Positions 20,529-32,052 of a stretch of 64,000 nucleotides of DNA are shown here, in pieces. The position numbers were made by a program, and so were the translations under genes. Source of the stretch: Sthenelais limicola (Eukaryota; Annelida; Polychaeta; Phyllodocida; Sigalionidae). Each line of letters begins with the position of its first letter. The stretch's first letter is position 1. The notes under the pieces are model-generated. The model did no database searches. It saw nothing but the letters and a program-made list of their open reading frames with translations, and was not told the origin of the DNA. Location of the stretch: contig OW804094.1 in NCBI GenBank assembly GCA_942159475.1, forward strand, positions 128,946,755-129,010,754, written 5' to 3'.

Positions 20529-21111
20529 ATTATTATACTGAATGGTGAACCAATAATACACAGGAGAAGAGATGTTTTTGTGATCGATTTGCGGGATATT
20601 TTATTAGGAATTGAAATAACTAATCTTAATTCGAAAATTATAAACTGGATATTCCTCCAAATTAAAGCCTTCATTCACAGGCAGAAATTGTTTGATGATG
20701 GTAATGTAAATGCAAAAAATGCTCTGTATCAGTTAAGAATAAGGTGTAGGGTTGTAATAAATTCGCATAAATTTAGAAAAGTTAGCAAGGAGGAGAACAA
20801 ACTCTGGAGATATCTGGAGGCGGACATAACCGAAAATATTGAGTTGGTATAATAAAAATAATGATTAACACTGTATATGTGTGTCGCCGAAAGCTGGGTA
20901 GTATATGGTAAGAAATACAAAGGCTGGGCCTTACATATGGTAACGCCACCTGGTGGTTTACTCGAATATTTTATATCGCACATCCCTAGCGAGGAAAACA
21001 AGTTAACTCTTAAAATGTCCTTTAGCATTGTAGAAGCCAAGATGGCAGGATAGGTTTCAATAAAGATTTGTAAAAAAAAAAAAAAAAAAAAAAATTATTA
21101 TTATACTGAAT
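20529..21111 (+). mobile_element. L1/Tx1-like LINE 3' fragment with target duplication
   Basis: The insert 20544-21096 is flanked by perfect 15-bp direct repeats ATTATTATACTGAAT (20529-20543 and 21097-21111). It ends in CAATAAA and about 23 A's. The open frame up to 20852 ends with a stretch (KIINWIFLQIKAFIHRQKL) like the C-terminal tail of L1/Tx1-group ORF2. So this is a 5'-truncated retrotransposed copy with its integration footprint intact. Confidence 0.8.
20580..20852 (+). pseudogene. LINE ORF2 C-terminal fragment
   Basis: About 90 codons, open from the insertion edge, rich in I/L/K with the aromatic pattern INWI..IK.FIH..K. Family assignment to L1/Tx1 is by pattern recognition only. No start codon of its own, so not an independent gene. 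Confidence 0.55.
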
Positions 21112-22447
21112 ACATTGCTAGATTTATGGATCTTTGATAATGATTAAGTTAACAATTGCTTATACTATGGTATACATGTAGTATATTTCCCAAAACAGAT
21201 TAGCTGCATATTAAAATAATCAATAGTTGTTCCGGTCAGCTTGAGAAAGAGAGTACTTGCCTGTGAGCCTAGCTCCGATTTTTTTGCCTTCTTTTTCAGG
21301 GAGAATATTTTATGGACATTTTAGTGTTCTTCCAACCCTCCGGGAAGGAAGGGTTAAAGGATTGTGGAATTATCGCCCAACCAACGGCTACCAACTGTGG
21401 ATTATAAACAACCAATTAAGCTGCTCTATTTAGAAACTCTAACACAGCCTAATATAAGGACTATTAACAGAATACCATCAGGTGAAAGTGTTGATTTGAA
21501 GTGATTCATAGCCAATGGATTATTTCTAAAACTGACAAACCACGCCACCCTAGGCAGTGGGAGTCCAGTGGCGCCACCTCGTGCTAACCATTGAATACAA
21601 TGATGGGGAAGATGGGTGAGCGTAAGTAGTTACCTTGAACTAAAGCCCAATCGATTGGCCCTTGTCAAAACCATGGTAGAAAAATCCCAAGCCAACTATG
21701 AGAAACTATGAGAGTTCATCTAACAGTTGGAGGTAATGAAAGAAAAAGAACAGTTGGTGGAGATAATGGAAAATGAACAGTTGGAGGAGATTATGGAAAA
21801 TGTTGAAACCAGTGCTGAGGATATTTCGGATATAACAAAGGACAAAGTACAGCAAGTCTCAGACATGGTCAGGCCCAGGAACGTGCAACGACTTGCAGGA
21901 GTACAAGATGAAGAGAATTACAGAAAGGAATTCCAAATTAGGCTCACTAGGCTGGAAAAGAACATTCTCTAGCTGGGTATCCAGAAGAAGGGCAGTGAAT
22001 CTTTTGGGATTGGTTGATCTTCTAAAGGCATAGCACACACACATTTGAAGATAGTGTAATGAATATGTGGTGACAAAAGTACCAGTGTTTATAGTTATGG
22101 TAACAGATGAAACAAGAGAATTAATATTTAGGCAGAAGATTAAAAAGAGAGCGAGAAAAAAAAAGAACAAGTTATTCTATTATTAAATGATAAGTTTGAT
22201 CCAATTGTTGGATGTATACCTTTAAATCAGGTGGATAGAAAAGTGTGACTGTGGTTATGACAAATGAGATACTTGTAAACATAAGACTTGGACATGCAGT
22301 AGCATTGTAGGGTGAATATTTTTAAAAGGATATTACTATGTGGTTATCTAGAGTTTCTTTGGTCAATAAGGATGATTTAGTAATGTATATGGGCAGATGG
22401 CAGGTGTTTTTGAAGAAAGGATTGTAAAAAAAAAAAAAAAAAAAAAA
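21112..22447 (+). other. Non-coding, ending in a retroposon-like poly(A)
   Basis: A run of about 20 A's at 22427-22446 follows GGATTGT, similar to the end of the previous LINE. A charged 81-codon ORF (21727-21972) is Glu/Lys-rich and coiled-coil-like but matches nothing I know. I found no target duplication, so the 5' limit of any retrocopy is unknown. Confidence 0.4.
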
Positions 22448-22769
22448 TTAATAGCTTCTGAATGCAATATGTTTAAAATACATTGCAATGCATGAAGCAA
22501 TGCATGTTCAATATTAATTTACAGTAAAATTGCTTAACAAACATCAGATTCAGGGAGAAGATATCTAGTAGAATGTTTGACAACGATTCCATCTACATAG
22601 CTAGACCTGGGAGACCTAGCTGAATCATATAAATCTAAAAAATCTTTTAAGGGGCTTGAATCGTCACCCTGCATATATATTTCAAAACCCAACCTAGTGG
22701 TTCCTCAATTAAGTATATTAGACAGTGAGGTATTTCAAGTGTTGAGGACATTTAGATGGAATTCAACGA
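22448..22769. other. Intergenic, no gene seen
   Basis: No coding or structural feature noted. Confidence 0.5.
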
Positions 22770-22906
22770 AAACTGATCTACGAGTTGGGATCATATGGAC
22801 GAGTAGTTGAAACTGTTTTGTATCATCGCGAGTGGCGTAGCCACAAGCGATGATACAAAACAGTTTCAACTACGTGTGCATATGATTCCAACGAGTAGAT
22901 CAGTTT
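22770..22906. repeat. Near-perfect 137-bp hairpin
   Basis: The inner arms 22803-22829 and 22847-22873 are perfect 27-nt reverse complements. The loop itself folds (GTGGC-GTA-GCCAC). The outer arms 22770-22797 and 22879-22906 pair with few mismatches. It could be a foldback repeat, a hairpin-RNA precursor or an old MITE; no clear target duplication. Confidence 0.85.
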
Positions 22907-23554
22907 GAGTTTGCATTCCTACATGGAATGCATTCATTTTTTCCTGCATTCATTTTTGTCTGGTTGGGTTTGATGGGAGTAGAGGTATGTTTGTTATACA
23001 AAATCACCTTAACCCATTTGAGGATGCCAGTCTAATTTTGGCTTTTTCTAAAACCAAAATATTGCCTAAAATTCTATTCATGAAGAAAAGCATGTTATTC
23101 CACCCTTTTTGTCCAATGTGAATTTGTTCAATTTAAGCAGCAATAAATGGAAAACAATTCCTGCAACAAATCCCTTGACTAAATTGTGGCTAAATTGGAA
23201 AAAAAATATCTCTATTAATGTAATATGTATTAGGTAAATTGGCAAAAATCTAAATTTATATTCATATTAAGCATTTATAAATAATTTTGCCGAATAGATG
23301 GGGGTTATATTCTTAAACGAATGGCTTTGGGATTGATTCTGCTGGTGACTCACTTCACAAGTTGGTCTTTTTACTTCTATATTCTGTTAAGATTATAACA
23401 ATTTGCTCAATGAATCGCCACCAAATCTTGCCTGCTTATGGCCTGTGCTTTATGTATGAATATGCCCCATACTTGTCTGTGACATCATAATAAAATTGGC
23501 CATCACTCCAACACCTTGTTTATTCCACCTTTCATCCTACTATAAGAAGCATCT
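22907..23554. other. Intergenic, no gene seen
   Basis: AT-rich, nothing coding. Confidence 0.5.
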
Positions 23555-23611
23555 AGTCACTTAAGAAGTACTTAGTCACTTAAGGAGAGCCGAGTCACTT
23601 AAGAAACCAAA
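23555..23611 (+). repeat. Three 19-bp tandem repeats
   Basis: AGTCACTTAAG occurs at 23555, 23574 and 23593, exactly 19 bp apart, upstream of the decayed gag fragment. It could belong to an LTR or leader of that element. Confidence 0.7.
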
Positions 23612-23710
23612 CCAGTAAGGAGACCAGATCTCCATGAATTGCCGTAGATCAGCTAGAGAGATTTGACAATATAAACTACTCTTTTACTCCATCATTGGAC
23701 CATCTGTTGG

Positions 23711-24115
23711 ATGAGGATGAGCCTCTCCCTTACCTTGATCAAGGCCCTCTTGGTATCCATAATAATCATTCTCGCAACATTGATGGCAGCAGTGAGGATT
23801 GTGATCCCCAGGAACAATTCAATTGGATCCACAGGATCTTTAGCAACCGACCTGCATCCCTACCCACTGACTCCATCATTGGAATTGGTTTGTGTGCTCG
23901 ATGGTGTGGAGAAACTAGAAACCAAAGTGCGCCCAGGTAGCAGAGGAGGAATCGCTGTGGCCAGACCAAGGAGGAAGGTCAAAGCCTCCCCAAGGATCTA
24001 TGATGGCACATCTTCTCTAGGGTACTTTCTGAACCATTTTAGGTATAGTGGAGGACCTTAATGACTGGACCAATCATGACTGACCCACCCTCTGGAAGAG
24101 ACGGATAGCCACTGA
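23711..24115 (+). pseudogene. Decayed retrotransposon gag fragment
   Basis: The frame ends with RRKVKASPRIYDGTSSLGYF, a pattern seen at the start of the Gag domain of many metazoan Ty3/Gypsy elements. After LNHF the frame is lost, but a shifted frame continues with VEDLNDWTNHD, as expected for the same domain. So a single indel disrupts it. The upstream part is not recognised. No LTR pair was found. Confidence 0.45.
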
Positions 24116-24599
24116 ACTAAAAATTCTTTCCGTCGCCTGAACAATTCCGGTATTTCCCATTACAAGCCATGTTGTATATATTGACGCCTTCTGCTGTTGA
24201 CTAATATACGTTCCAACCTATGGTTAACAGAAGTTCAATCTTAAGACCTTTTCCTCAGAATTTTGTTCCAAATTGATGCATCATTAATGCCCACAAATGA
24301 TGCTAGAGTCAGCTAAAGTCACCAAATGTTTAGACCTAGTGCCATTCCCGTCTGCCTCCCGTCCACACGCTTGCCTCGCCACCCACGCCCACAGGCTTGT
24401 TGACAACAAGTGTTTATAGGGTGGGTGGCATAGCCTACTCAGCACGCTAGTGGTGAGTAGGTCTACAGTATTTAACACTAAATCAAAATTCTTTATCATG
24501 CTAATGCAATCCAGGGAGTAGTGGCACAAGTTGATGCCTTACTAATGTAATTTTTATATCTTTACGCTGTTTTTGTTATTATTGTTGGCAGACATTAAA
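24116..24599. other. Intergenic, no gene seen
   Basis: No coding feature. May include the rest of the decayed retroelement. Confidence 0.4.
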
Positions 24600-24830
24600 A
24601 CCTAATATGGACATTTTGTTTTTCAATATTGTCTGCCTTCCCCCTCACCTGAAACAATGCAAACCCACCCACCATCCCTGCCGGGTAGACTGACATAGCG
24701 TCTACGCTGCCAAACATGTAGAGGATGAAAAAATAAAGCTCTGAGACCTGGCCGAGTTTTGAACATCTGACTTTTCGGTCCAGGGCGAGTGCTATACCTA
24801 CTGAACCACAATGGTTGGATGGGGAAGCAA
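24600..24830 (-). mobile_element. tRNA-derived SINE
   Basis: On the minus strand a tRNA-like head contains an A-box-like TGGTTCAGTAGG (about 24798-24808) and a B-box-like GTTCAAAACTC (24754-24764), with correct spacing for a pol III internal promoter. About 150 bp of unrelated body follow. The boxes are diverged from a functional tRNA. Family unknown. Confidence 0.6.
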
Positions 24831-25055
24831 GGCTTGATTCTGCTAGTCATATAAGAACGGGCGACTGGTGGCTAAGCTAAGAGACGTAAAGTGAGGGGTG
24901 ATGTCAAAATAGGGTTACGATGGCCGCAACAGACATGACCATGGTTGTGTCCCAAGTGGCATTTCTCACGTCCAGCTGAGTGACCAGTACAGTTGGTGAC
25001 AATCAAGTCACACCCAGGTCATGTCAAGGTCGTGGTCTAAAATCCTGTTAAGATC

Positions 25056-25086
25056 CTGAAGAAGGGCACATGTTGCCCGAAACGTC
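25056..25086 (+). ncRNA. Hammerhead-ribozyme-like motif
   Basis: CTGAAGA, then a GGGCA/TGCCC stem, then GAAAC and GTC. This resembles the compact hammerhead core (CUGANGA - stem II - GAAA - UH) carried in terminal repeats of Penelope-like retroelements. An extra A lies before stem II and no stem I partner was traced, so activity is doubtful. A GAATAAA follows at about 25100. Confidence 0.4.
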
Positions 25087-25219
25087 AATCCCACCTTATT
25101 GAATAAACCTACTCAAAACAAACTTTCAGTGTCCTTAATGTGTTAGGAGTTGACTTCACATCAAATTGTATTCCATTAAAAAGCGAATGAAATACAGATT
25201 CTTCTGCTAAAATCTAAAT

Positions 25220-25263
25220 GTCTGCAGTCGTTTTATGGAGGAACCATAAGACTGACTGCAGAC
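25220..25263. repeat. Short hairpin
   Basis: The TCTGCAGTC...TTATGG and CCATAAGACTGACTGCAGA arms pair around AGGAA with one short bulge. Confidence 0.55.
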
Positions 25264-25689
25264 CTCGCAGAGATGCATGGCAAGGGGCCTGACCACTCTT
25301 GTGCTGAACGGCTAGAAAAATGTTTAGGAGCCGGGAATCTCCCGGCTTGTTTGCGATGATCCTTTATTTTTAGATGTCAACTTGAATATAAAAACAATAT
25401 TAGGCATACAGATCTGGTGAAATATAACCAATTTACTGCCCCCCCCCCCAATAAATATCTCTTGCAGCGGTTAACTTTCTGGATATGGAACCTACCAGAA
25501 GGGTAGGCTGTAGGCCAGACCCGACTTTTGTATCATCGAAACTCTTTCACCAATTCACTGACCTTATGAAAAATTAATCAGTAGGTGGCAAAATGGCAAA
25601 ATAAAGATATTCCAACCCATTTTATATTAAAAAGGATTATATAAAGTCGTATTTAATCTCTTGTGTCTCACCCCACTAGAGACATAGGC

Positions 25690-25910
25690 CTAATATTCCG
25701 TCAGAAAAACGAATTCCGTGACCCCTCACGGAATATTCTGCACCCCGATTTGAATTCCGTCATGTACATAAGAGATAAGTGTAATGGGGCAAGTAAACTT
25801 TCCGTATTTTTTATGCATCTACCCCATTGATTATTGACATAATCATCTGAGACATTTTGGAAATTCAAGCAAACTTTCCCAAAATCAAGAGCTCAGTGAT
25901 ATGTGTCACT
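25690..25910 (-). mobile_element. TTAA-flanked MITE copy D (left end unclear)
   Basis: Read on the minus strand from 25910 it starts AGTGACACAT...CTGAGCTC and aligns in blocks with the start of copy C (28139). It abuts the TTAA at 25911-25914 that also serves copy A. Its other end is not resolved. Confidence 0.55.
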
Positions 25911-25914
25911 TTAA

Positions 25915-26402
25915 AGTGACACTTCTCACTGTTGAGGGCTAGATTATCGAGTAACGGAATTTCTACTTCATTTTCTAGTATTTGGTTCACCTTACCCTCC
26001 TAAATAACTCCTGTGGATATCAAAACTCTAACATTCATATTATATCAGATATGTGGTAAAATAGAGAGCAAAATCGTTTTGGCTTTCCAATCCAATATTC
26101 AAACTGTCAGTTGGGATGACATCTGGAATTATGTAACCCCCAGGTTGGCACTGATGAGTACAAAGGGCATTAGTTCCATTACTGCCACCCAGGGCTAAAT
26201 CTGGCAGTACCTCCTGGTCTCCAAGCCATTTCCTCATGGATTTGACATGGGTTTAGGTTCATTACACATATTCACTAATCATTGAATGAAAACGCAATGC
26301 TGATACTCAATACTTCAGATATTGCTATACCTATCATATATGATTACACTGACAAAGTTTCACACGATTCCATGACTACTCATTTTAACTATCTTAGCCA
26401 CT
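25915..26402 (+). mobile_element. TTAA-flanked MITE copy A
   Basis: Begins AGTGACACTT and ends CTTAGCCACT (reads AGTGGCTAAG inward), with TTAA on both sides (25911-25914, 26403-26406). It aligns over most of its length with 62185-62648. TTAA target duplication is the signature of piggyBac-type transposition. No transposase, so non-autonomous. Confidence 0.75.
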
Positions 26403-26406
26403 TTAA

Positions 26407-28134
26407 GGAGCGTCCGTGGACAATAAGGCGCGTCGACGCCATCAATAAATTACCAAGTCCCTATACTACTTAGGGTAGGCTAGCTATGTACTGCGGCAGA
26501 TGCACGTATTCAATTATCACTCGTATCTCTTAAGCTTCTGGCACGAGGCTTTCAAACCAATAGAGACTGGTTTCAGCAAGTTGTCAAAACGTAGGCCTAC
26601 CTGTTGTATATTCTCTCAGTTGCACAAATCAACAGAAATTAGGGAACCGTACCAGTAACAGAAAATGGTCCCCTTAAATATTAGACATAAAAAAAAATCT
26701 GGTTCTAACGATTGCAACACTATGAACATTTAACACATTTTTTTTATCATACAAAGCTGAAATATGGAACCTTATTATGACCATCATTGTGTGTAAGTAT
26801 AACTAAGCTGGTAAAATACAATTATATTTCATTCCCATAATACTAGCCTATAGGCGACCCAATCTTTATCAAATACCGAAGGCGCTTGTGGATTTCTCTA
26901 CCGGCTCATAGATGCCCTCTGGAGGAGTAGCTATCCTTCTCAGATGCCACCTGACGGCAAAGGGCTTAACTTCCTATGTGCCCTGACTCACTCCGACACT
27001 TCGTTCCCCACGCACCTGCCGCTTGTTGCCACAACACTTTCTAGGCCTTTCTTTGTCCGGTAAGCTATTTTTCTGTGTATAACATGTAGAAAATCAGTGC
27101 CAGTTCAATCGAAACATATCCAAGGAAAATTATTGATCTTGTTTGGTATCCCGGGGCGTTGGTGTATTTTATTTACTTCTTGTTTTAACATGTTGCTGTT
27201 TTGCCGGTGATTGATCTTGTCCTCGGATAGGACCTAGGCTCGAATACATTACATTGCCTCAGCGATATCAGATCAGATCAGATGTGCCCTTGACTATGAA
27301 TACTATCAATTATCACGTCCGTGGGGACTATCTTGTGAGATGTCCTTCCTCGTTATGCCTGTCTGTAATGTGTGTAATCGTGGTGGGAGATGGGACGTTT
27401 AGTCTTTGATTGGAAAGAGACCCGGGCCGGGGACTTGACACCTCCTGCACGTGTGGCCATCAGTCTGTCGCCGCTTATGAAACCATTCAGCCGGTACCGT
27501 ACGTAGCCTATGTGGTCACAGCTCCCCTTATGGATGTATGCACTTGGCTCATCAATATACTTCGAGATCGAATTCTGTAGCTTTAACAAACCTTGTAAGT
27601 CTTAGGTAAACATACTTCCGTGCTACGACTACATACGTGCCATCTTTCACGTGCACCTAGAAATCTAACGATCATATCATTATCAATGCGGGATGCCTAT
27701 TGTTATGGCCCCCCCCCACATCTATCGCCATCGGCTTGCAACACATTCAGGCATTGCCATTGCTAGCCTACTGTTTGTCTTACTTATATGGTGTCCCTTT
27801 ATTTAAAATCATTGGAACATATAATGTTGACATGTGTTGCTTTCATCAGCAATACCGCAAAATACTTTCATCTAAATGATCTCAGACTTCTGACCAAATT
27901 TTCTATTGTGACGGTGACTTGTCATTTCGTGTAGGCCTAGCATGACAGAGATACTACAGAGGGTCAGAGGATTCATCTCTAGGCCTACTGTCCCAGGTAT
28001 GGAAGGAAGGGCTGGTTTAACTGGCTAATCTCATCATGCATGTGGCTCTTTGTATGCCCAGTGCCTATCCCAGATTTCCTACACCTCTAGTGTAGGCCTA
28101 GGGCTAGGGGGGCTAGGCTTACACTTAAAGTGAC
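26407..28134. other. Intergenic, no gene seen
   Basis: 1.7 kb without a convincing exon. A C9 run lies at about 27709-27717. Confidence 0.5.
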
Positions 28135-28138
28135 ACTT

Positions 28139-28674
28139 GCCGCTGAGCTCCTCATTTTTTTGACATATGCTTGAATTTCAACAATGTTCTGGATCATTAT
28201 GCCATTAACCAATACCTGAGAGCATTAATGTATGAAATACAAGTATTTGGAATATATAAGAGTTTAAAACTTCAAATTTCGTGGGGTGCCTCCATCACAC
28301 TATAGTCTCTCAGACATGGCAGTTGGAAGAGGTCTCGCCGCCTGTATGCCTCTTATCTTAATGAGTTAAGTGATACCAGCTGGATGGGACAGGGTATATA
28401 TAATGTCACTATGTACCTCCTGTCTCACTCCTAGTTCACATCCCTTTACCATACACTGGAGCAGCACCTTATGGTCTAGTTACTGCTCTCTCAGATTTGA
28501 ATTCCCCAATGGAACCTCTGCCACATTCTTCGTTAACAAATATCAATTAATCTAAGGAATATATAGAGTTGGTATTCCACACAAATGTTCTTACTTGTGC
28601 AGGTAATCGAAAACTACAAACATATTTCTAAATGATATATAGTCAAACAGTGTCCTTAGCCACTTTAACTCAGA
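28139..28674 (+). mobile_element. TTAA-flanked MITE copy C
   Basis: AGTGACACTT...TTAGCCACT between TTAA at 28135-28138 and 28675-28678. The ends match copies A and B. The interior matches copy D (minus strand) rather than A, so the ends are shared by at least two subfamilies. Confidence 0.7.
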
Positions 28675-28689
28675 CCCCATTTGAATAAT

Positions 28690-28722
28690 CGCTAGGGTGG
28701 GGGTGGGGGGGGGGGGGGGGGC
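28690..28722 (+). repeat. Poly(G) tract
   Basis: GGGTGGGGGT followed by an almost pure G run of about 18, just after MITE copy C. G-quadruplex-capable. Confidence 0.85.
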
Positions 28723-28994
28723 ATGAAAAACTATACCTACATCTAAAATACATTGACACAGAGGAAAAGTAACAAACGAGCAGGGTCTCCGTGAGGCCTG
28801 GGAAAGTCTTGTATTTGGAAAAATAAATTTAAATTCAAGGCCTGGAAAAGGGCATTTTGTTGAAGAGCCTGGAAAATCATCACATCACATCACATAAAGT
28901 GACTTACAAATTAAAAGTTTGAATACGGTCATTGATATAATAAACTCTAAATATAAAACCTATAAAATATAGTATTACCTATGTATAACTATAA

Positions 28995-29378
28995 TGCCCG
29001 CCTCACACTGTACGCATCCGACTGGTCGTACAACTTACAACTACAACTTACATCTCACACTATACAACTCGAATCGGGAGCACCCTGCTAAAAACAGGCC
29101 AAAAAAGTGTTTTTTATGGATATCACCGTTACAACGCACGTTGTAACGGATAGCCCGACCCGTTTTTTTTTCTGTTTTCTGAGTTGTAAGTCTTACGACT
29201 CGCTGTGTCCGAGTTGTAAGCCCTACAACTGGCACTCACACTGTTACGACTCTACGATTCGATTCAACATTTGAATCTTGAGTTTTGTCGTGAACAACAG
29301 CTCAAAAACGGACCTTACAACTGGAAAACTAGTTGTAAGGCTTACAACTCGTCGGATGCGTACAGTGTGAGGGGGGCA
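28995..29378. mobile_element. Harbinger-type MITE (TAA target duplication)
   Basis: The terminal inverted repeats start TGCCCGCCTCACACTGTACG on the left and read TGCCCCCCTCACACTGTACG inward from the right. They match over about 28 bp with one difference and are flanked by TAA (28992-28994, 29379-29381). Inner AACTTACAAC/GTTGTAAG modules are also self-complementary. No ORF for a transposase. Confidence 0.82.
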
Positions 29379-29381
29379 TAA

Positions 29382-31665
29382 CCCGCTTGTCCCGTCATTA
29401 AGCTTCTAAAAAATCACTGAAATGATCCTGGAAAAGCCTGGAATTTCTTCGGCCAAAAGGTGCGAACACCCTAGCTGAATAGCTGTCTTGTCAAATAGGT
29501 TAATGCCAATAAACAAAATCAATCAATCAATCAATCAATCAATTCCATGAATAATTATCAGCTATTATCCTCAGCAAGTTCAACATTCTACAAGTTTCGT
29601 GCATAGAGACCTTTCGCAGCTGACTCTGACCCGTACAAAAACAACAAATTGTATGTTAGGATACCCTGGTCCAGGAAGAGTTAAACCTGATTCACTTATT
29701 CATTCATCCAAGAAGAAATAACATTAAAAAAATGAGAAGCTTTAAATATTTGACCAATTAGATGTTATAATTGTTAACAGGCTGTACTATTAATGCCTTG
29801 TGTGTCTTTCTATTTGTCATAGTGACACATATTAAAAGTCTATATTTTACATCGTAAACTGGTGTGAGAAGATCGTAGAGTAGTTCCCATCTCGGGAAGG
29901 TTATGTTGGGAAGCTGGAAACATCAACTGCTGTTGCCATCGCGATCTATCATTCTGTCCAGTACATATGGCCCACGTGTATTTCATGCTTTATAAGCAAA
30001 CGTTTGAGGAATAGTTTTGAGTGACGCTATTGGAATTTAGCTTCAACTGAGTGAGATTAATCTTATGTTAATAATACTATTCATAGAGATTCCCCATATA
30101 TGGTCAATTAGGAAGGTCTGTAAGTATCAGGATATTGTTTTAACATCTTGATTTAATCGGGTGCCGATTCATTACTATACAGTTAACTTGTTAGCTGCAT
30201 AAAGTCATGCTATGTTCAAGCAAACCTACAATCATATATGTACTCTTTCCTAGCCTAATCAAGCAAAATGGAATGAAATTAGCCAATGTCTATTATCTTC
30301 AACTATTTGTTTGTTAATGTCTATCATTTGTCTAAGTTGTGTGTTTTGGACATTGGTTGTGATGTATTAATTGAGCTCCTAAGTCCGTCAATTCTCCGAT
30401 TAAAAAATAATTAATGAATGAAAACTCTGAAAGTAAACACAAATGGAGATCATCATTTTTTTCATACCATAACTTGACTAATAATTGTGCTGCATATATA
30501 AATTTGTCAGGTTCCAGTTTTTAATGACGAAGTAGAATCTTTGCTGTGTAAATTTTCAAATAACTCCCACACTAATTGTGGGTTGAATTTATTCATCAAT
30601 TTTGTCAGTTATAATAAACTGTTTGTTTGATCTCGCCACCATTTTGACTTCTGACTCGTTGTCAATGAAAAGAAACCAAACCACCATAAACCATCCCAAT
30701 ATGAGTACATCAGTATTGCTTTCTATTTTCAATTGGATCTCTGTTCAATATGTTTAAAAGAATTCTCCTCTGTATACAGTTATTCCTGTTTGATTGGGGT
30801 GTTTGTTGTATTTGTAGATGTTGCTATGTTTACTCATGTTTTACATTACATAATATGGCGTTTTCCTAAAACGGAATTCGCACTTATTTGGTTGTTTTTT
30901 CTTAAAGTCGCATGTAAGGGTGATGGCTTTCATGAAATCGTTTTGCACAATGTTATGTAATCAATTATAATATATAAAGGTGTAATTTATAGTCGTGACA
31001 ATGCCGTCTTGTTCCTAGATGAGTCTAGCCTACCTGGACTGGTGTTGGTCTTGCGGGACAATTCTTTCCATTTTTCTACAGAAAACGGGGCTTTGAATTT
31101 TCTTTGGGGATATTTCTTACTTCTTAGCGAACCGTTGGCTTGTCATCTAACATCTATTTTAGTGGATATGATGATATCTTAGTTAATGCCAGTTTGTAAA
31201 AATAGATATCGCTTTTAAGCTGCAGTGAACTACTAGTATTTGGTTGGCCCACCGGAGCCCCACCTCAGCCAATGTTCTTATGGGTTATTGGTTCACTTTT
31301 GCATTCTATATACGGTACACAATATACGGTAGTGGCTATTCAGCTTTTTTTCAATGAGGGGTAGCCGTGCCTTACCAGTGTACACATGCCCACATAATAA
31401 TGTTTTCCCTGACTTCCACCTGTCCTGAGTCTACCATGGTTACCAGCAAGGTTTGTTTGTTCTGACCAGTTCAGCCAACAGGTGAGTGGCTCCATGTCAA
31501 CAATCCATCCTCGGTTGCTCCGAGCTCGTGTGCTTGTTGTAGCGGTCCCCTACCAATGTACTTGACAGGCATCTTTTCTGCTCACTGTTTGGCGCCGTCC
31601 TACTTAATTATCTGAATGAAAGTCACGTTCTCCTCGAATGATGATTAAAGTATTGCTCTGAGAAA
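29382..31665. other. Intergenic, no gene seen
   Basis: 2.3 kb of AT-rich sequence. A short (AATC)n microsatellite lies at about 29518-29542. No exon with recognisable protein sequence. Confidence 0.5.
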
Positions 31666-31743
31666 TTGGAATACCGCAACCTGTTGCCATTGGATCCCAA
31701 CGAGGTAGCAACGTTCTCGGTTGTAGGCACGGGTACCTGGACG

Positions 31744-32052
31744 ATGCCTGGGTCAAAGACAAACCAAAATCGTTTCAGTAATCACTCTACCTCCGTATAT
31801 TCTTCCAAGCAGAATCCTGTGCCTCAGAGAAGCTCGTCAGAAAAGAGCAGAGGAGGAGGTAAGGCTTCAACAACTGCCTCTACGGTTAGGGCGAAAAAAT
31901 CTTCACTGAAGCGAGGAGTTTCAGAATCTTCCTCTCCGAGTGGGTCCATCAAATCAGTTCCACTAGGGGAACTAAACACACCCTTTGAGCGAAGTGCCAC
32001 CGTCACTGTGGAACCTCGGCCGCAGAATTTAACCAATAGTGAACAAATAGAG
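31744..32052 (+). CDS. Candidate coding exon A, unknown gene
   Basis: The open frame from ATG at 31744 gives 103 codons ending exactly at GAG|GTAATT, a good phase-0 donor. The product is Ser/Lys-rich and disordered (SSLKRGVSESSSPSGSIKS). The frame is open further upstream to 31666, with a possible acceptor before the ATG, so 31744 may not be the start. I do not recognise the protein. It could be an alternative first exon of the same gene as 35919-36542, which also ends at a phase-0 GAG|GT donor. Confidence 0.45.

Noticed and set aside
21727..21972. Gene for an 81-residue Glu-rich coiled-coil protein
   Set aside because: Short, low-complexity, upstream of a retroposon-like poly(A), no recognisable family.
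29518..29542. CRISPR-like or regulatory repeat
   Set aside because: Simple (AATC)n microsatellite in a eukaryotic genome.
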